From contig CACNUA010000003.1 of NCBI GenBank assembly GCA_902623535.1, forward strand, positions 1 through 64,000: a stretch of DNA of 64,000 bases, in the 5' to 3' direction. The notes beneath the pieces were generated by a model, which did no database searches, had not been told where the DNA came from, and saw only the letters and a list, made by a program, of their open reading frames with translations. A program made the position numbers and the translations under genes. Below, piece by piece: positions 9,364 through 17,496 of the stretch; the stretch's first letter is position 1, and each line of letters starts with the position of its first letter. The DNA comes from an uncultured SAR86 cluster bacterium (GTDB lineage: Bacteria > Pseudomonadota > Gammaproteobacteria > Magnimaribacterales > D2472).

Positions 9364-9805
9364 AACTTTCTAGCTTTAAAAGTTTGTGTTTATTTTTAAT
9401 TCCAAAAGCATATTTACCAATATTTCCATTAGATTTTAATACTCTGTGACATGGAATTATAAGCGGAATTGGATTTAATCTACATGCTGAACCAACTGCT
9501 CTGACAGCATTTGGATTGTTAATGGATGCTGCTATTTCCTGATAAGAACATGTTTCACCATATTTTATATTAGTAAGGGATTTCCAAATTTTTTTTTGAA
9601 ATTCAGTCCCTTCTAATTTGCTAAAATTGATAGGAAGTTCTTTGACTGAAATCATACCTTTAAATAGCTGGTTAAAGGTTTCTTGAAGATTTTGATCAAA
9701 AAATAAGTTTACAGTTGAACTTACCAGCTCCAGTCTTGTGAGGTTTCTGTCTTTGAAGTGAGCTAAAAAATTACCAATTGGTGTTTTAATAAAAGATGAT
9801 TTCAT
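9335..9805 (-). CDS. ogt: Methylated-DNA-[protein]-cysteine S-methyltransferase
   Basis: This 156-aa protein is an O6-alkylguanine-DNA alkyltransferase. It carries the active-site motif IPCHRV, whose cysteine accepts the alkyl group, with the preceding AVGSACRLNP helix-turn-helix region. The conserved YQEIA and GKYAFG segments flank it. It repairs O6-methylguanine and O4-methylthymine by suicidal transfer. The length fits the short Ogt type without an AdaA domain. There is no obvious Shine-Dalgarno before the ATG; eight bases separate it from the rhomboid stop, so translation may depend on the upstream gene. Confidence 0.92.
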   Translation of the reverse strand: MKSSFIKTPIGNFLAHFKDRNLTRLELVSSTVNLFFDQNLQETFNQLFKGMISVKELPINFSKLEGTEFQKKIWKSLTNIKYGETCSYQEIAASINNPNAVRAVGSACRLNPIPLIIPCHRVLKSNGNIGKYAFGIKNKHKLLKLESYESRNRNKK

Positions 9806-9813
9806 GAAAAGAA

Positions 9814-10569
9814 TTAGTTGTAATCCTTAATGCCTTTTGATTTTGATCGATCATAAATCTTTTGATCATAGGCTTCTCTAAAAGAGGTACTTGAAAAAGG
9901 TCTTGAGTGATGAGTGGTTTGAACTTTATTTCGTTTATTAAATAAAAACGTGTATATGAGTCCACTCATGAATCCGGCAACATGAGCCATGTAGGCAACA
10001 CCATCGGACATAGAGGATCCTAATGAGAAAAACTGACCAATAATCCATATTGCCAGAACTATGCCTGCGGGGACATTAATAATTTGGATAAAAATAAAAA
10101 TCCAAACGAAAACTCTTACATTTGCACTTGGATATAAAATCAGATATGCGCCTAGTATTCCGGCAACTGAACCACTTGCACCTATCAAAGGTATTAGACT
10201 ATCAGGATCTATAATTCCTTGAGCTAGAGAAGCTATAACGCCACAGACTAAGTAAAAGATAAGAAACTTAATCGATCCAAGTTCAGCTTCAATATTATCT
10301 CCAAAAATCCATAAATAGAGCATATTTGAGAATAAATGAAAAAATCCTCCATGAATAAATAAGGATGTGTATAGATTTGAATAAAGCAGACTCGAGTCTG
10401 AAAAAAATTCTCTGGAAATAAATCCATTTTCTCTAAAAAATGTTTCTAGTTCGCTACTGCTAAGACTAGACTGGAATAAAAATACCAATACATTTAAGCC
10501 TATAATTGTATAAGTCGCCCAAGGCGTTTTCTTTATTGGATTATCATCAAAAAGAGGTAAGAAAAACAT
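9814..10569 (-). CDS. Rhomboid family intramembrane serine protease
   Basis: This 251-aa protein has six or seven membrane segments. Both catalytic elements are visible: serine in GASGSVAGILGAYL (about residue 125) and histidine in YMAHVAGFMSGL (about residue 190). The conserved HLFSNMLYLWIFGDNIE segment in the second helix region is also present. Rhomboids cut single-pass substrates within the inner membrane. The cytoplasmic tail is polar and basic. The gene follows the 67-aa orphan with a one-base overlap and precedes ogt. The substrate is unknown. Confidence 0.9.
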   Translation of the reverse strand: MFFLPLFDDNPIKKTPWATYTIIGLNVLVFLFQSSLSSSELETFFRENGFISREFFSDSSLLYSNLYTSLFIHGGFFHLFSNMLYLWIFGDNIEAELGSIKFLIFYLVCGVIASLAQGIIDPDSLIPLIGASGSVAGILGAYLILYPSANVRVFVWIFIFIQIINVPAGIVLAIWIIGQFFSLGSSMSDGVAYMAHVAGFMSGLIYTFLFNKRNKVQTTHHSRPFSSTSFREAYDQKIYDRSKSKGIKDYN

Positions 10570-10772
10570 TAGCTATCGAGATGTTTTGCATTTTGTAACT
10601 CAATGACCCTACTAAGAACCTCCTCCCATATTTTCCACTCAGAATGATTTAGGTTTGCAGCATATTCAGCCGCTCTTAGCATCGCTATAGATTCCGCATC
10701 ATCACCATATTGAGAGATAAGGTCTCGAGCTGTTTTTGTTACTTGATTCAAGGCTTTTTGCAACTGGCACAT
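10569..10772 (-). CDS. Small hypothetical protein (67 aa)
   Basis: I do not recognise this protein. It is predicted to be soluble and mostly helical, with alanine- and glutamate-rich amphipathic stretches and one tryptophan pair region (WKIWEEV). It has two cysteine-free helices after the N-terminal MCQ. It is probably real because its stop overlaps the rhomboid start by one base and it opens a six-gene minus-strand operon, and because no other ORF fits this stretch. No function can be assigned. Confidence 0.6.
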   Translation of the reverse strand: MCQLQKALNQVTKTARDLISQYGDDAESIAMLRAAEYAANLNHSEWKIWEEVLSRVIELQNAKHLDS

Positions 10773-10956
10773 TATTTTAAATTGTTCTGCAACTTTATCC
10801 CAAGTAAAGCTAGATTCAAAGCTTATTCAGACAGACAAAAGAAATTTCTTAGCCCAAATGAATAACTGAGAAGAATATCGAGCGAAACTTGAGTTTGTAC
10901 ATAGTAGAATGGTAGGTGTAATTTAGGAAGTTAATAAAATAAAAATTAACAATTGT
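10773..10956. other. Divergent intergenic region (184 bp)
   Basis: This is the longest non-coding stretch in the window. It separates the minus-strand 67-aa orphan operon from the plus-strand ELM1-like gene and must carry promoters for both. It is AT-rich, and several TAAAAT-like hexamers lie within 40 bases of each start. I could not pick one with a convincing -35 partner. I found no hairpin, tRNA or coding remnant. Confidence 0.4.
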
Positions 10957-11880
10957 ATGGAAATTATTCACATATATGACCAAAGGCCAGGTCATTATAA
11001 CCAAGGAAATATTCTCTTAGAATGCCTTGGTAATGAGTTTAATTGTGCAACGTCAGAATGCTCAATAGATAACTTAAACAAATTTAAACCTAATTCAAAT
11101 AAACTTATTTTAATTGGGGTTGGGCATAGAGTGCATAAAGCATTACTGCAACAAAAAAGACTCCTCTCTAGCTCTCATAACATTACTCTTATTGCTGTTC
11201 TAAGACCAACTTTTAATGCTAAAAAGTTTGATCTAGTTGTAGCCCCAGAACATGACTACTTTGACAGAAAGATGCCTACAAACTGTTTGTTGTTTAAAGG
11301 CAGCCTTTGTAAAACATCCCTTCTTAAACCTGAAAATAATAAACTTGTTGTGTGTATTGGCGGCCCAATAAAGAATATGCCGTTTGAAAAAGGGCTCCTA
11401 ATAGATAATCTAAAATACATTATTGATACTCACCGGCAGTTTAAGATTTCTATTTTTAATTCAAGAAGAACACCCGATGATTTATGGTCTGAAATTTCTT
11501 GTTATAAAAATATTAGACTGTATGATTCTGAAGATACTGACTTTAATTTTTTTAACAGCAATCTTGTATCGGCTTCAAAAAAATTCATCACACCCGACAG
11601 CATTAGTATGATATTTGAGAGTCTATCGAGTTACGGTGAAACTTATTTGTTGCAAACCAGCAAATGCCCTAAAAAACATTGGTTCAGCTTTAAAAGCAAT
11701 AAGCATCAAAGAATTAATAATGGATTACTTGACGAAAAACGCATTGGTATTGTTCAAAAAAGGGATGTTTTTGATCGATCAGGAGTAATAAGTTACATCA
11801 TATCTCCAAATCCAGGTTTTGAACCATTGGCTGAAGTCGAGAAAATTGCTTTCAAAGTTAAAAGACTTATAAATGAATAA
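10957..11880 (+). CDS. ELM1-family putative glycosyltransferase-fold protein
   Basis: This 307-aa protein has the hallmarks of the 'mitochondrial fission ELM1' family (formerly DUF1022). These are an N-terminal DQRPGHYNQ motif and a central VCIGGPIKN glycine turn. Next comes a SRRTPDDLW segment and a TPDSISMIFESLSSY block near residue 210. The same DSxSMxxE pattern occurs in GT-B enzymes. Bacterial members commonly lie in lipopolysaccharide-core gene sets. The next gene is a family 4 glycosyltransferase overlapping by eight bases, which suggests a joint role in cell-envelope glycan synthesis. The biochemical reaction is not established. Confidence 0.75.
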   Translation: MEIIHIYDQRPGHYNQGNILLECLGNEFNCATSECSIDNLNKFKPNSNKLILIGVGHRVHKALLQQKRLLSSSHNITLIAVLRPTFNAKKFDLVVAPEHDYFDRKMPTNCLLFKGSLCKTSLLKPENNKLVVCIGGPIKNMPFEKGLLIDNLKYIIDTHRQFKISIFNSRRTPDDLWSEISCYKNIRLYDSEDTDFNFFNSNLVSASKKFITPDSISMIFESLSSYGETYLLQTSKCPKKHWFSFKSNKHQRINNGLLDEKRIGIVQKRDVFDRSGVISYIISPNPGFEPLAEVEKIAFKVKRLINE

Positions 11881-12859
11881 TATTGCGCATTTAATTTGTA
11901 GCAAAAATTTTTCAGGCATTGAGCAACATGTTCAAGAATTAACATCAACACTAACAAATAATTCTGATTATCGTCTTTATATCTTTGCAGATAAAAACTT
12001 AGAAACTCATTTTCAGAATCATAGATTTCAAGTATTTCCTAATAAATTCAGGCTCAATCTCTTTGCTCTCTTCAAGCTCCGAAAATTAATAAAAGTTCAT
12101 AAAATTCAAATACTTCACTGTCATGGTTCAAAATCAATCCTTTTAGGTCGTTGGGTAAGCTGGATTACAAAGGTAGAATTAATTGCAACAGTTCATGCTA
12201 ATAAAAAAAGACCTGTTCCTACAAATGGCTTTAGGAAAACAATTATCGTAAATGAGCTCTTAAAAAAAACTTATCCTGCTGCAGAGGTGATAGGTAATTG
12301 GGTAAATCCCAGATTAGAAATAATTAATTCCTCAAGAGATGGAAGCTTTATTGCGGTTGGAAGACTGGAAAAAATCAAGCGATTCGATTTATTGATTCAT
12401 GCATGGAAAGGCATTAATGAAAAACTTGAAATCATCGGAGATGGTTTAGAAAAGAATACTCTGCTAACTATCATTGAGAATAACGACCTAGCCAAAAGAA
12501 TTACCATCAGGTCAGAGGTCAATTCTCAGGAACTGGCTAATATTTATAAAAGAGCAAAAGGCTTAATCGTCACTAGCTCAAGAGAGGGAGGACCTAGGGT
12601 GGCTCTAGAGGCAGCAGCTTTTAACTTACCGGTATTTGGAACCAATGTAGGTATTATGAGTGAATTATTTCCCCAAGAGGTCTTGGCTGATCCCAGCAAT
12701 GAAGATGAAGTTATTTCTTTAATAAGAAGTTTTGTGCCCTTAGCAAAAAATCTTGATGTAAGTGCAATTAAGGAACGAATATTTGAATCCTATACAGTAG
12801 AAAGCTCTGCAAAAAAGGTTAGTAAAATTTACGATTCAGTATTAAGCAATTCTTTGTAA
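11873..12859 (+). CDS. GT4-type glycosyltransferase
   Basis: This 328-aa GT-B fold protein has an N-terminal acceptor domain with LHCHGSKS (about residue 82). Its C-terminal nucleotide-sugar domain contains AVGRLEKIKRFDLLIHAW and the retaining-GT signature SREGGPRVALEAAAFNLPVFGT. The EGG and E-x7-E-like acid residues of the family are present. It likely transfers a sugar to a lipopolysaccharide core or similar envelope glycan on the cytoplasmic face. It overlaps the ELM1-like gene upstream and the convergent glycosyltransferase downstream by 31 bases. Confidence 0.87.
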   Translation: MNNIAHLICSKNFSGIEQHVQELTSTLTNNSDYRLYIFADKNLETHFQNHRFQVFPNKFRLNLFALFKLRKLIKVHKIQILHCHGSKSILLGRWVSWITKVELIATVHANKKRPVPTNGFRKTIIVNELLKKTYPAAEVIGNWVNPRLEIINSSRDGSFIAVGRLEKIKRFDLLIHAWKGINEKLEIIGDGLEKNTLLTIIENNDLAKRITIRSEVNSQELANIYKRAKGLIVTSSREGGPRVALEAAAFNLPVFGTNVGIMSELFPQEVLADPSNEDEVISLIRSFVPLAKNLDVSAIKERIFESYTVESSAKKVSKIYDSVLSNSL

Positions 12860-13926
12860 ACTTTTAATGTTGCGTTGGTTTGATACTCTTTTTTGAACTC
12901 TTTATTTAAAATTAACTGATCAGGTACATCTAATAAACGTCTTACTTTAACTTCTAAATCATCCATTGAATTAAGTTTAGTAAGACCATTAGATTGAAGG
13001 AGAGATAGAGACTCTTTTACCCCTCCATAATCCCATCCCACAACCGAGCAGCCACAAGCAACAGCTTCAATCATTGTTCTTCCAAACGGTTCAGCCTTTG
13101 ATGATAAGTTAAAAACAATAGAAGAAATTTTATAAACATTTTCAATATCAGATCTTCCATCACAAAATAATATTTTAGTGTCATCTAAATCAAGGTCTGA
13201 TGCCAACATTTTGAGCTTTTTAAAATAAGTTTTTTTATTCTTTGCAACAGGCCCCATGACAATGCCAATCAGTGAAGGATCTTTAAGCCTATGTATTAGT
13301 TCAATAAACGTTTCAATGCCCTTCCATGAAGTGATCCTGCCAGGCATTAATAAGATTTTTTTATTTGTTGTTTGCGGAAATTCTGCAAACCATTTATTGA
13401 GCCAACTACTTTCTAGAGGAACTTGATTGAATTTTTCTGTGTCACAACCTCTGTAAATATTGACTATATTTGTAGTTGAAATTCTGTAATTTTCTTTAAT
13501 GTATTGCTTTACAGTATTAGAAATACTAATAATTAAATCACTTTTAGCCATTGATTGGCTGTACCATGGCTTGCTGTAAAGACCATGAAAGGTAGATACT
13601 AAGATTGGCTTTTGATCATCTGCCAATCCTCTTATGGCCAAGAGATATATCCAGGCTGGAAATCTTGATCGAACATGAACAATATCTGGTTTCTCTTCAA
13701 GAAGAATTTTCTTGAGCGCATTAAATTGCATCAAAGCAGATATGGATTTCTTTGAAATAGGAATTTGTAAATTTTTTACCTCGATATCTAATTCACTCTC
13801 AAGAACGCCACCTGCTGAAATGACAAGAGCATCATGACCTTGAGAAACTAAAAAATTAGCAAGATCGACAGTTCCACGTTCAACACCTCCAAAATTTAAT
13901 TCTGGAAGTAATTGAGCAACTTTCAT
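12829..13926 (-). CDS. GT4-type glycosyltransferase
   Basis: This 365-aa GT-B glycosyltransferase starts MKVAQLLPELNFGGVERGTVDLANFL, with the glycine-rich donor/acceptor loop typical of family 4. HVRSRFPAW follows near residue 100 and LLMPGRITSWKG near residue 190. The C-terminal block SSKAEPFGRTMIEAVACGCSVVGWDYGG holds the conserved catalytic glutamates. It probably adds sugars to lipopolysaccharide. Its ATG abuts the stop of the MacB-like permease, so it may be the last gene of that operon. Its 3' end overlaps a convergent glycosyltransferase gene. Confidence 0.88.
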   Translation of the reverse strand: MKVAQLLPELNFGGVERGTVDLANFLVSQGHDALVISAGGVLESELDIEVKNLQIPISKKSISALMQFNALKKILLEEKPDIVHVRSRFPAWIYLLAIRGLADDQKPILVSTFHGLYSKPWYSQSMAKSDLIISISNTVKQYIKENYRISTTNIVNIYRGCDTEKFNQVPLESSWLNKWFAEFPQTTNKKILLMPGRITSWKGIETFIELIHRLKDPSLIGIVMGPVAKNKKTYFKKLKMLASDLDLDDTKILFCDGRSDIENVYKISSIVFNLSSKAEPFGRTMIEAVACGCSVVGWDYGGVKESLSLLQSNGLTKLNSMDDLEVKVRRLLDVPDQLILNKEFKKEYQTNATLKVYKELLNTES

Positions 13927-15135
13927 TTATTCGTACCTTAGTGAAATTGCTGGATCAAGTTTGGCTGCTCTTCTAGCAGGCCAAATTCCAAAAAATAGTC
14001 CTACCATTGCAGAAAAAGTAATTGATCCAATTATCGCGGTAAAAGGAAATACTATCGGCCATTCTTGTAAAAAAGCTATTAGAAAATATATTGAGGTTCC
14101 AAAAATAACTCCAATAAAACCGCCAATTAAGCACAACGTGATTGCTTCAATAATAAACTGAAATAATATTGTATTTTGTGTAGCGCCTAGTGCTTTTCTT
14201 AATCCAATTTCCCTTGTTCTTTCAGTAACTGAAACCAACATAATATTCATCACGCCAATACCCCCTACCAAAAGGCTTATTGAGGCTATGCCAATTATTA
14301 AAGCAAAGAATATAGATGTGGCTTGTCTTTGAAGGTCTAATGCTTGACCCCAATCTCTAATACTGAAATTATTATTTTCACCAGGCCCTATGTCATGCTC
14401 TCTTCTTAGAATCCTCTCAATAGCAATCATTACTTCCTCTGTCGCATACTCTATAGGATAATTTATAGCAATAGACCCTATTGTCTCCCTTCCAAAGATT
14501 CGATCAGAGGCAGTGTATAAGGGTGTATATATCTGCTCGTCAGGATTTGGCCCCCAGCTTGCGCCCTCTTCTTTGATAGTGCCAATTACTTTAAATGGAA
14601 TATTATTAATAAAGATTTCATTGTTCAAAAGAACTGTGGATGATGTTTTAAGTTCGTTAGCAACTTTTGAGCCAAGAATAACAACCCGTTTTCTTGCTAA
14701 ATTGTCATTTTCAGTAAAAGAAATACCAGAATCTAATTCATATCCTCGGATTGGAAAAAAATCCTGCGTGCTGCCGACAATTTGTAAACTTGCATTCTCG
14801 CTTTTAAATTGTACTTGTTTTGATCCCCTAATCTCAGGGGCAATTTGCCAGGGTATTTCTTCATCCTTTGAAAGAGCAATGGCATCTTTGATATCCAACG
14901 GAACCTTACTAGTATTTGTTGCCCCTTGCCTAGAAGAGCTTGGATAAACATATATTGTTCTTGCTCCTAGGTCGGTAATCGAGTCATTGAGTGCCTGTTG
15001 AGCACTCGAACCCATAGCTACCATAGCAATAACAGCAGCTGTACCAATAATAATGGCAAGCGTAGTTAAAATTGATCTTAATTTATTTACTTTTATAGCA
15101 TCTATTGCAGTGCCTATGGATTCTTGGACAAGCAT
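13927..15135 (-). CDS. MacB-type ABC transporter permease
   Basis: This 402-aa FtsX/MacB permease has TM1 near residues 20-42, with the family's KLRSILTTLAIIIGTAAVIAM lead. A periplasmic domain of about 220 residues follows, then three C-terminal helices. The conserved ISLLVGGIGVMNIMLVSVTERTREIGLRKALGA segment marks TM2 and the coupling loop. In E. coli MacB the ATPase and permease are fused; here they are separate genes with MacA between them. It acts with the adaptor and a TolC-like channel that is not encoded nearby. The start overlaps the adaptor stop by one base. Confidence 0.9.
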   Translation of the reverse strand: MLVQESIGTAIDAIKVNKLRSILTTLAIIIGTAAVIAMVAMGSSAQQALNDSITDLGARTIYVYPSSSRQGATNTSKVPLDIKDAIALSKDEEIPWQIAPEIRGSKQVQFKSENASLQIVGSTQDFFPIRGYELDSGISFTENDNLARKRVVILGSKVANELKTSSTVLLNNEIFINNIPFKVIGTIKEEGASWGPNPDEQIYTPLYTASDRIFGRETIGSIAINYPIEYATEEVMIAIERILRREHDIGPGENNNFSIRDWGQALDLQRQATSIFFALIIGIASISLLVGGIGVMNIMLVSVTERTREIGLRKALGATQNTILFQFIIEAITLCLIGGFIGVIFGTSIYFLIAFLQEWPIVFPFTAIIGSITFSAMVGLFFGIWPARRAAKLDPAISLRYE

Positions 15136-16325
15136 TAGCTAAACCTATTTTTTAAACGTTCAGAAAATCTTTGCTGAGATTTAATTAATCCCTCGCTTGG
15201 TAAGACATAAACAATATCATTTTTATTAAGCCCCTCTTTTAGTTCGACATAGTTAAGGTCAGTTTTGCCAACCTTAACCCATTGCATTTGTGGTCCCTTA
15301 TTTGTTTCTTTAAAAACTATAAAATAAGTAAAACCTTCACCTTCAACTCTTTTTTCTAAAAATGAACTGATTTGATCATTATCAATCCCTAAAAGCATGG
15401 CAACACTCATAACATCTCTTCTTGTTCTTAAGGATCCAGAGGGCAGTGCTAGAGCAACTTGTTCATTTAAAATTTCTATTTCAACATCGGTATTCATCCC
15501 TATCAGTAGCAAATTATTCTCATTTTTAATATCAATCAATACCGGGAATGTAGTAACGTTTTGCTCCTCTCTAGCCTGAGGTTCAATCTTTGAAACTATG
15601 CCAGTAAATTTTTTATCTCTGTAAGCTGAAACTTTCAAGGTAACTTCTTGGCCAATAGTGATTTTGCCAATATCTATCTCGTCGATTAATGCTCTTACTC
15701 TCACTTGATTTAAGTCAGCCATCTCCATTAAAAGAGTCCCCCCACCAACAGCTGATGTTGGTGATGTAATTACTTGTCCAACTTCTGCTGGTCTTGAAAT
15801 AATAGTTCCACTAATTGGTGATCTAACAAGGGTATCATCGAGCGCTATTTTTGCATTTTCTAAGTAAACATTAGATCTTACGTATTGAGATTTCGCAGAG
15901 GAAAAGGATTCTTGGGCATCTTCAAAAGCTTTATCAGAAATGCTTCCCTCATTATGGAGTGTTTCTGATCTAAGAAATTGGCTTTCAGCATTCTGTAATC
16001 TAACCTTTGCTACGTCTAAATCAGCAGACGCTTGCTCTAGATTATTTTTTGGTGTTCTTTGATCAATTCTTGCTAATACTTGACCTTTTTCTATAAAATC
16101 TCCAATTTCTGCACCCAAATATAATATTTCTCCTGATGCTTTAGACTTGATCTCAATAGAGGATATTGCCTCAACAGTTCCTGAAGCCTCGACAGTTAAA
16201 TCAAGTTGTTGAGTTTTAACTTCTTTTTTTGAATAAAATTTAAATTCCTCTTCGTCACTTGAGCCACCTCCACAACTTACTAGAGCAATTGGAATTATTA
16301 ATAAAGAAAATATTTTGTGCTTCAT
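15135..16325 (-). CDS. MacA-like periplasmic adaptor (membrane fusion) lipoprotein
   Basis: This 396-aa protein begins with a lipoprotein signal ending in the lipobox IALVSC, so it is probably lipidated and anchored in the inner membrane. A biotinyl-lipoyl half (GTVEAISSIEIKSKASGEI) leads into a long helical hairpin (about residues 95-165). The second lipoyl half (DTLVRSPISGTIISRPAEVGQVI), a beta-barrel and a membrane-proximal domain follow. Such adaptors link an ABC pump to TolC. The gene lies between the ATPase (four-base ATGA overlap) and the permease (one-base overlap). The cargo could be a peptide, macrolide-like compound or lipid. Confidence 0.88.
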   Translation of the reverse strand: MKHKIFSLLIIPIALVSCGGGSSDEEEFKFYSKKEVKTQQLDLTVEASGTVEAISSIEIKSKASGEILYLGAEIGDFIEKGQVLARIDQRTPKNNLEQASADLDVAKVRLQNAESQFLRSETLHNEGSISDKAFEDAQESFSSAKSQYVRSNVYLENAKIALDDTLVRSPISGTIISRPAEVGQVITSPTSAVGGGTLLMEMADLNQVRVRALIDEIDIGKITIGQEVTLKVSAYRDKKFTGIVSKIEPQAREEQNVTTFPVLIDIKNENNLLLIGMNTDVEIEILNEQVALALPSGSLRTRRDVMSVAMLLGIDNDQISSFLEKRVEGEGFTYFIVFKETNKGPQMQWVKVGKTDLNYVELKEGLNKNDIVYVLPSEGLIKSQQRFSERLKNRFS

Positions 16326-17008
16326 TTTAGTACCTTCTGATCCTCAGATATTTTACCGTCTTTTATAGAGATTATTCTCTCAGCTTGATTCGCAACTTCT
16401 ATTTCGTGTGTGATTACAATAATAGTTTGTCCTTGTTTATGAAGATTTATAAAAAGATTCATAACTTCATCACCAGTTTTGCTATCTAAATTACCAGTAG
16501 GCTCATCAGCAAAAAGAATTGATGGTTTATTAACTAGTGCTCTTGCTATTGCAACTCTTTGTTGTTGTCCTCCGGACAACTCTGAAGGTTGATGATGAGC
16601 CCTAGATTCAAGATCAACTGATTTTATTACCTCCATGGCAATTACCTCCTGCTCAGACTTATCTATTCCAGCATATTTTAATGGCAACATAACATTGTCT
16701 AAAGCTGTGTTTCTTGCTAATAAATGGAAGTTTTGAAATACAAATCCAATTTCATGATTTCTTATTAATGCTAGAGCATCATCATCGAGCATGCTCACAT
16801 TTCTGTTATTAAGGTAATATGTTCCGCTGGTAGGACTGTCTAAACATCCAATAATATTCATCAAAGTAGATTTACCTGAACCAGATGGACCCATAATTGC
16901 GACAAACTCTCCTTTATTTATGTTGAGTGAAACTCCTCTCAGAGCCTCAACAGTTTGGGTTCCAACATAAAAGTGACGAACCAAATTTTCAGTTTTAATT
17001 ATGCTCAT
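16322..17008 (-). CDS. MacB/LolD-type ABC transporter ATPase
   Basis: This 228-aa nucleotide-binding subunit is complete. It has Walker A GPSGSGKST (about residues 40-48), a Q-loop (VFQNFHLL), the signature LSGGQQQRVAIARAL, Walker B ILFADEPTGNLD and an H-loop (VITHE). It belongs to the MacB/LolD/FtsE group and powers the adjacent permease. The gene heads the three- or four-gene operon. No Shine-Dalgarno is visible before the ATG. An 18-bp perfect palindrome 11 bases upstream contains a TATACT hexamer, which suggests a promoter controlled by a dimeric regulator. Confidence 0.92.
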   Translation of the reverse strand: MSIIKTENLVRHFYVGTQTVEALRGVSLNINKGEFVAIMGPSGSGKSTLMNIIGCLDSPTSGTYYLNNRNVSMLDDDALALIRNHEIGFVFQNFHLLARNTALDNVMLPLKYAGIDKSEQEVIAMEVIKSVDLESRAHHQPSELSGGQQQRVAIARALVNKPSILFADEPTGNLDSKTGDEVMNLFINLHKQGQTIIVITHEIEVANQAERIISIKDGKISEDQKVLK

Positions 17009-17018
17009 AAATTTTGGA

Positions 17019-17036
17019 TGTAAAGTATACTTTACA
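17019..17036. promoter_or_regulatory. 18-bp perfect palindrome, TyrR-box-like operator overlapping a -10
   Basis: The sequence TGTAAAGTATACTTTACA is its own reverse complement over 18 bases and fits the TyrR/PhhR box TGTAAA-N6-TTTACA exactly. It lies between the stop of the DDN-like gene and the ATG of the MacB-type ATPase. It contains TATACT, a good -10, about 18 bases upstream of that ATG. A bound dimer there would block transcription of the efflux operon. The identity of the regulator is inferred from the motif only; no tyrR-like gene is in the window. Confidence 0.65.
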
Positions 17037-17037
17037 C

Positions 17038-17493
17038 TTAGGTAGGTTCACAAATAAACACTGGGATGTCTCTATCGGTGTTATTTTGATAAGTCTGGTA
17101 GTTAGGATACGTCGCACATATAATTGGCCAAAGTGATGCTTTCTCCTCTTCTGACACTTGCCTTGCAAGAAAAGTTCCATGACTGGTAGAAGTCATAACT
17201 TCGACTTTCGGATTCGCTTTAACATTGTAATACCAGCTAGGATTTTTAGGCATTCCTCCTAACGAGGCAACTAAGATAGGATTACCATTCTTGTGAACAT
17301 GTATTAAGGGAATGTTTCGAATTTTATTTGTTTTGGCGCCAATAGTTCTTACAACCATAACTGGAAAACCACCTGGCCACTTATTCCAAATCTTACCTTT
17401 AGACATTAAAAAAATAGGTGCTTGAAGCTTTGAAAAAATACGAATCACAAACTTCCCAAATTTAGCTGAAGATTCTGAATATTTTTCTGCCAT
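17038..17493 (-). CDS. DDN-like nitroreductase/quinone reductase family protein
   Basis: This 151-aa split-barrel protein resembles the family of mycobacterial Ddn (deazaflavin-dependent nitroreductase, PF04075 type). It has WPGGFPVMVVRTIGAKTNKIRNIPLIH, then ILVASLGGMPKNPSWYYNVKANPKVEV, which is the family's cofactor-binding core. C-terminal PIICATYPNYQTYQNNTDRDIPVF completes it. Actinobacterial members use F420; whether this host makes F420 cannot be judged here. It follows gcdH by three bases in the same operon, so a role in the same oxidative or redox pathway is possible. Confidence 0.8.
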   Translation of the reverse strand: MAEKYSESSAKFGKFVIRIFSKLQAPIFLMSKGKIWNKWPGGFPVMVVRTIGAKTNKIRNIPLIHVHKNGNPILVASLGGMPKNPSWYYNVKANPKVEVMTSTSHGTFLARQVSEEEKASLWPIICATYPNYQTYQNNTDRDIPVFICEPT

Positions 17494-17496
17494 TTC

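Noticed and set aside
14513-14947. 144-aa ORF on the plus strand inside the MacB-like permease gene
   Set aside because: It lies entirely antisense to a well-conserved permease with clear FtsX motifs, has no recognisable domain and no good ribosome site. It is a shadow ORF.
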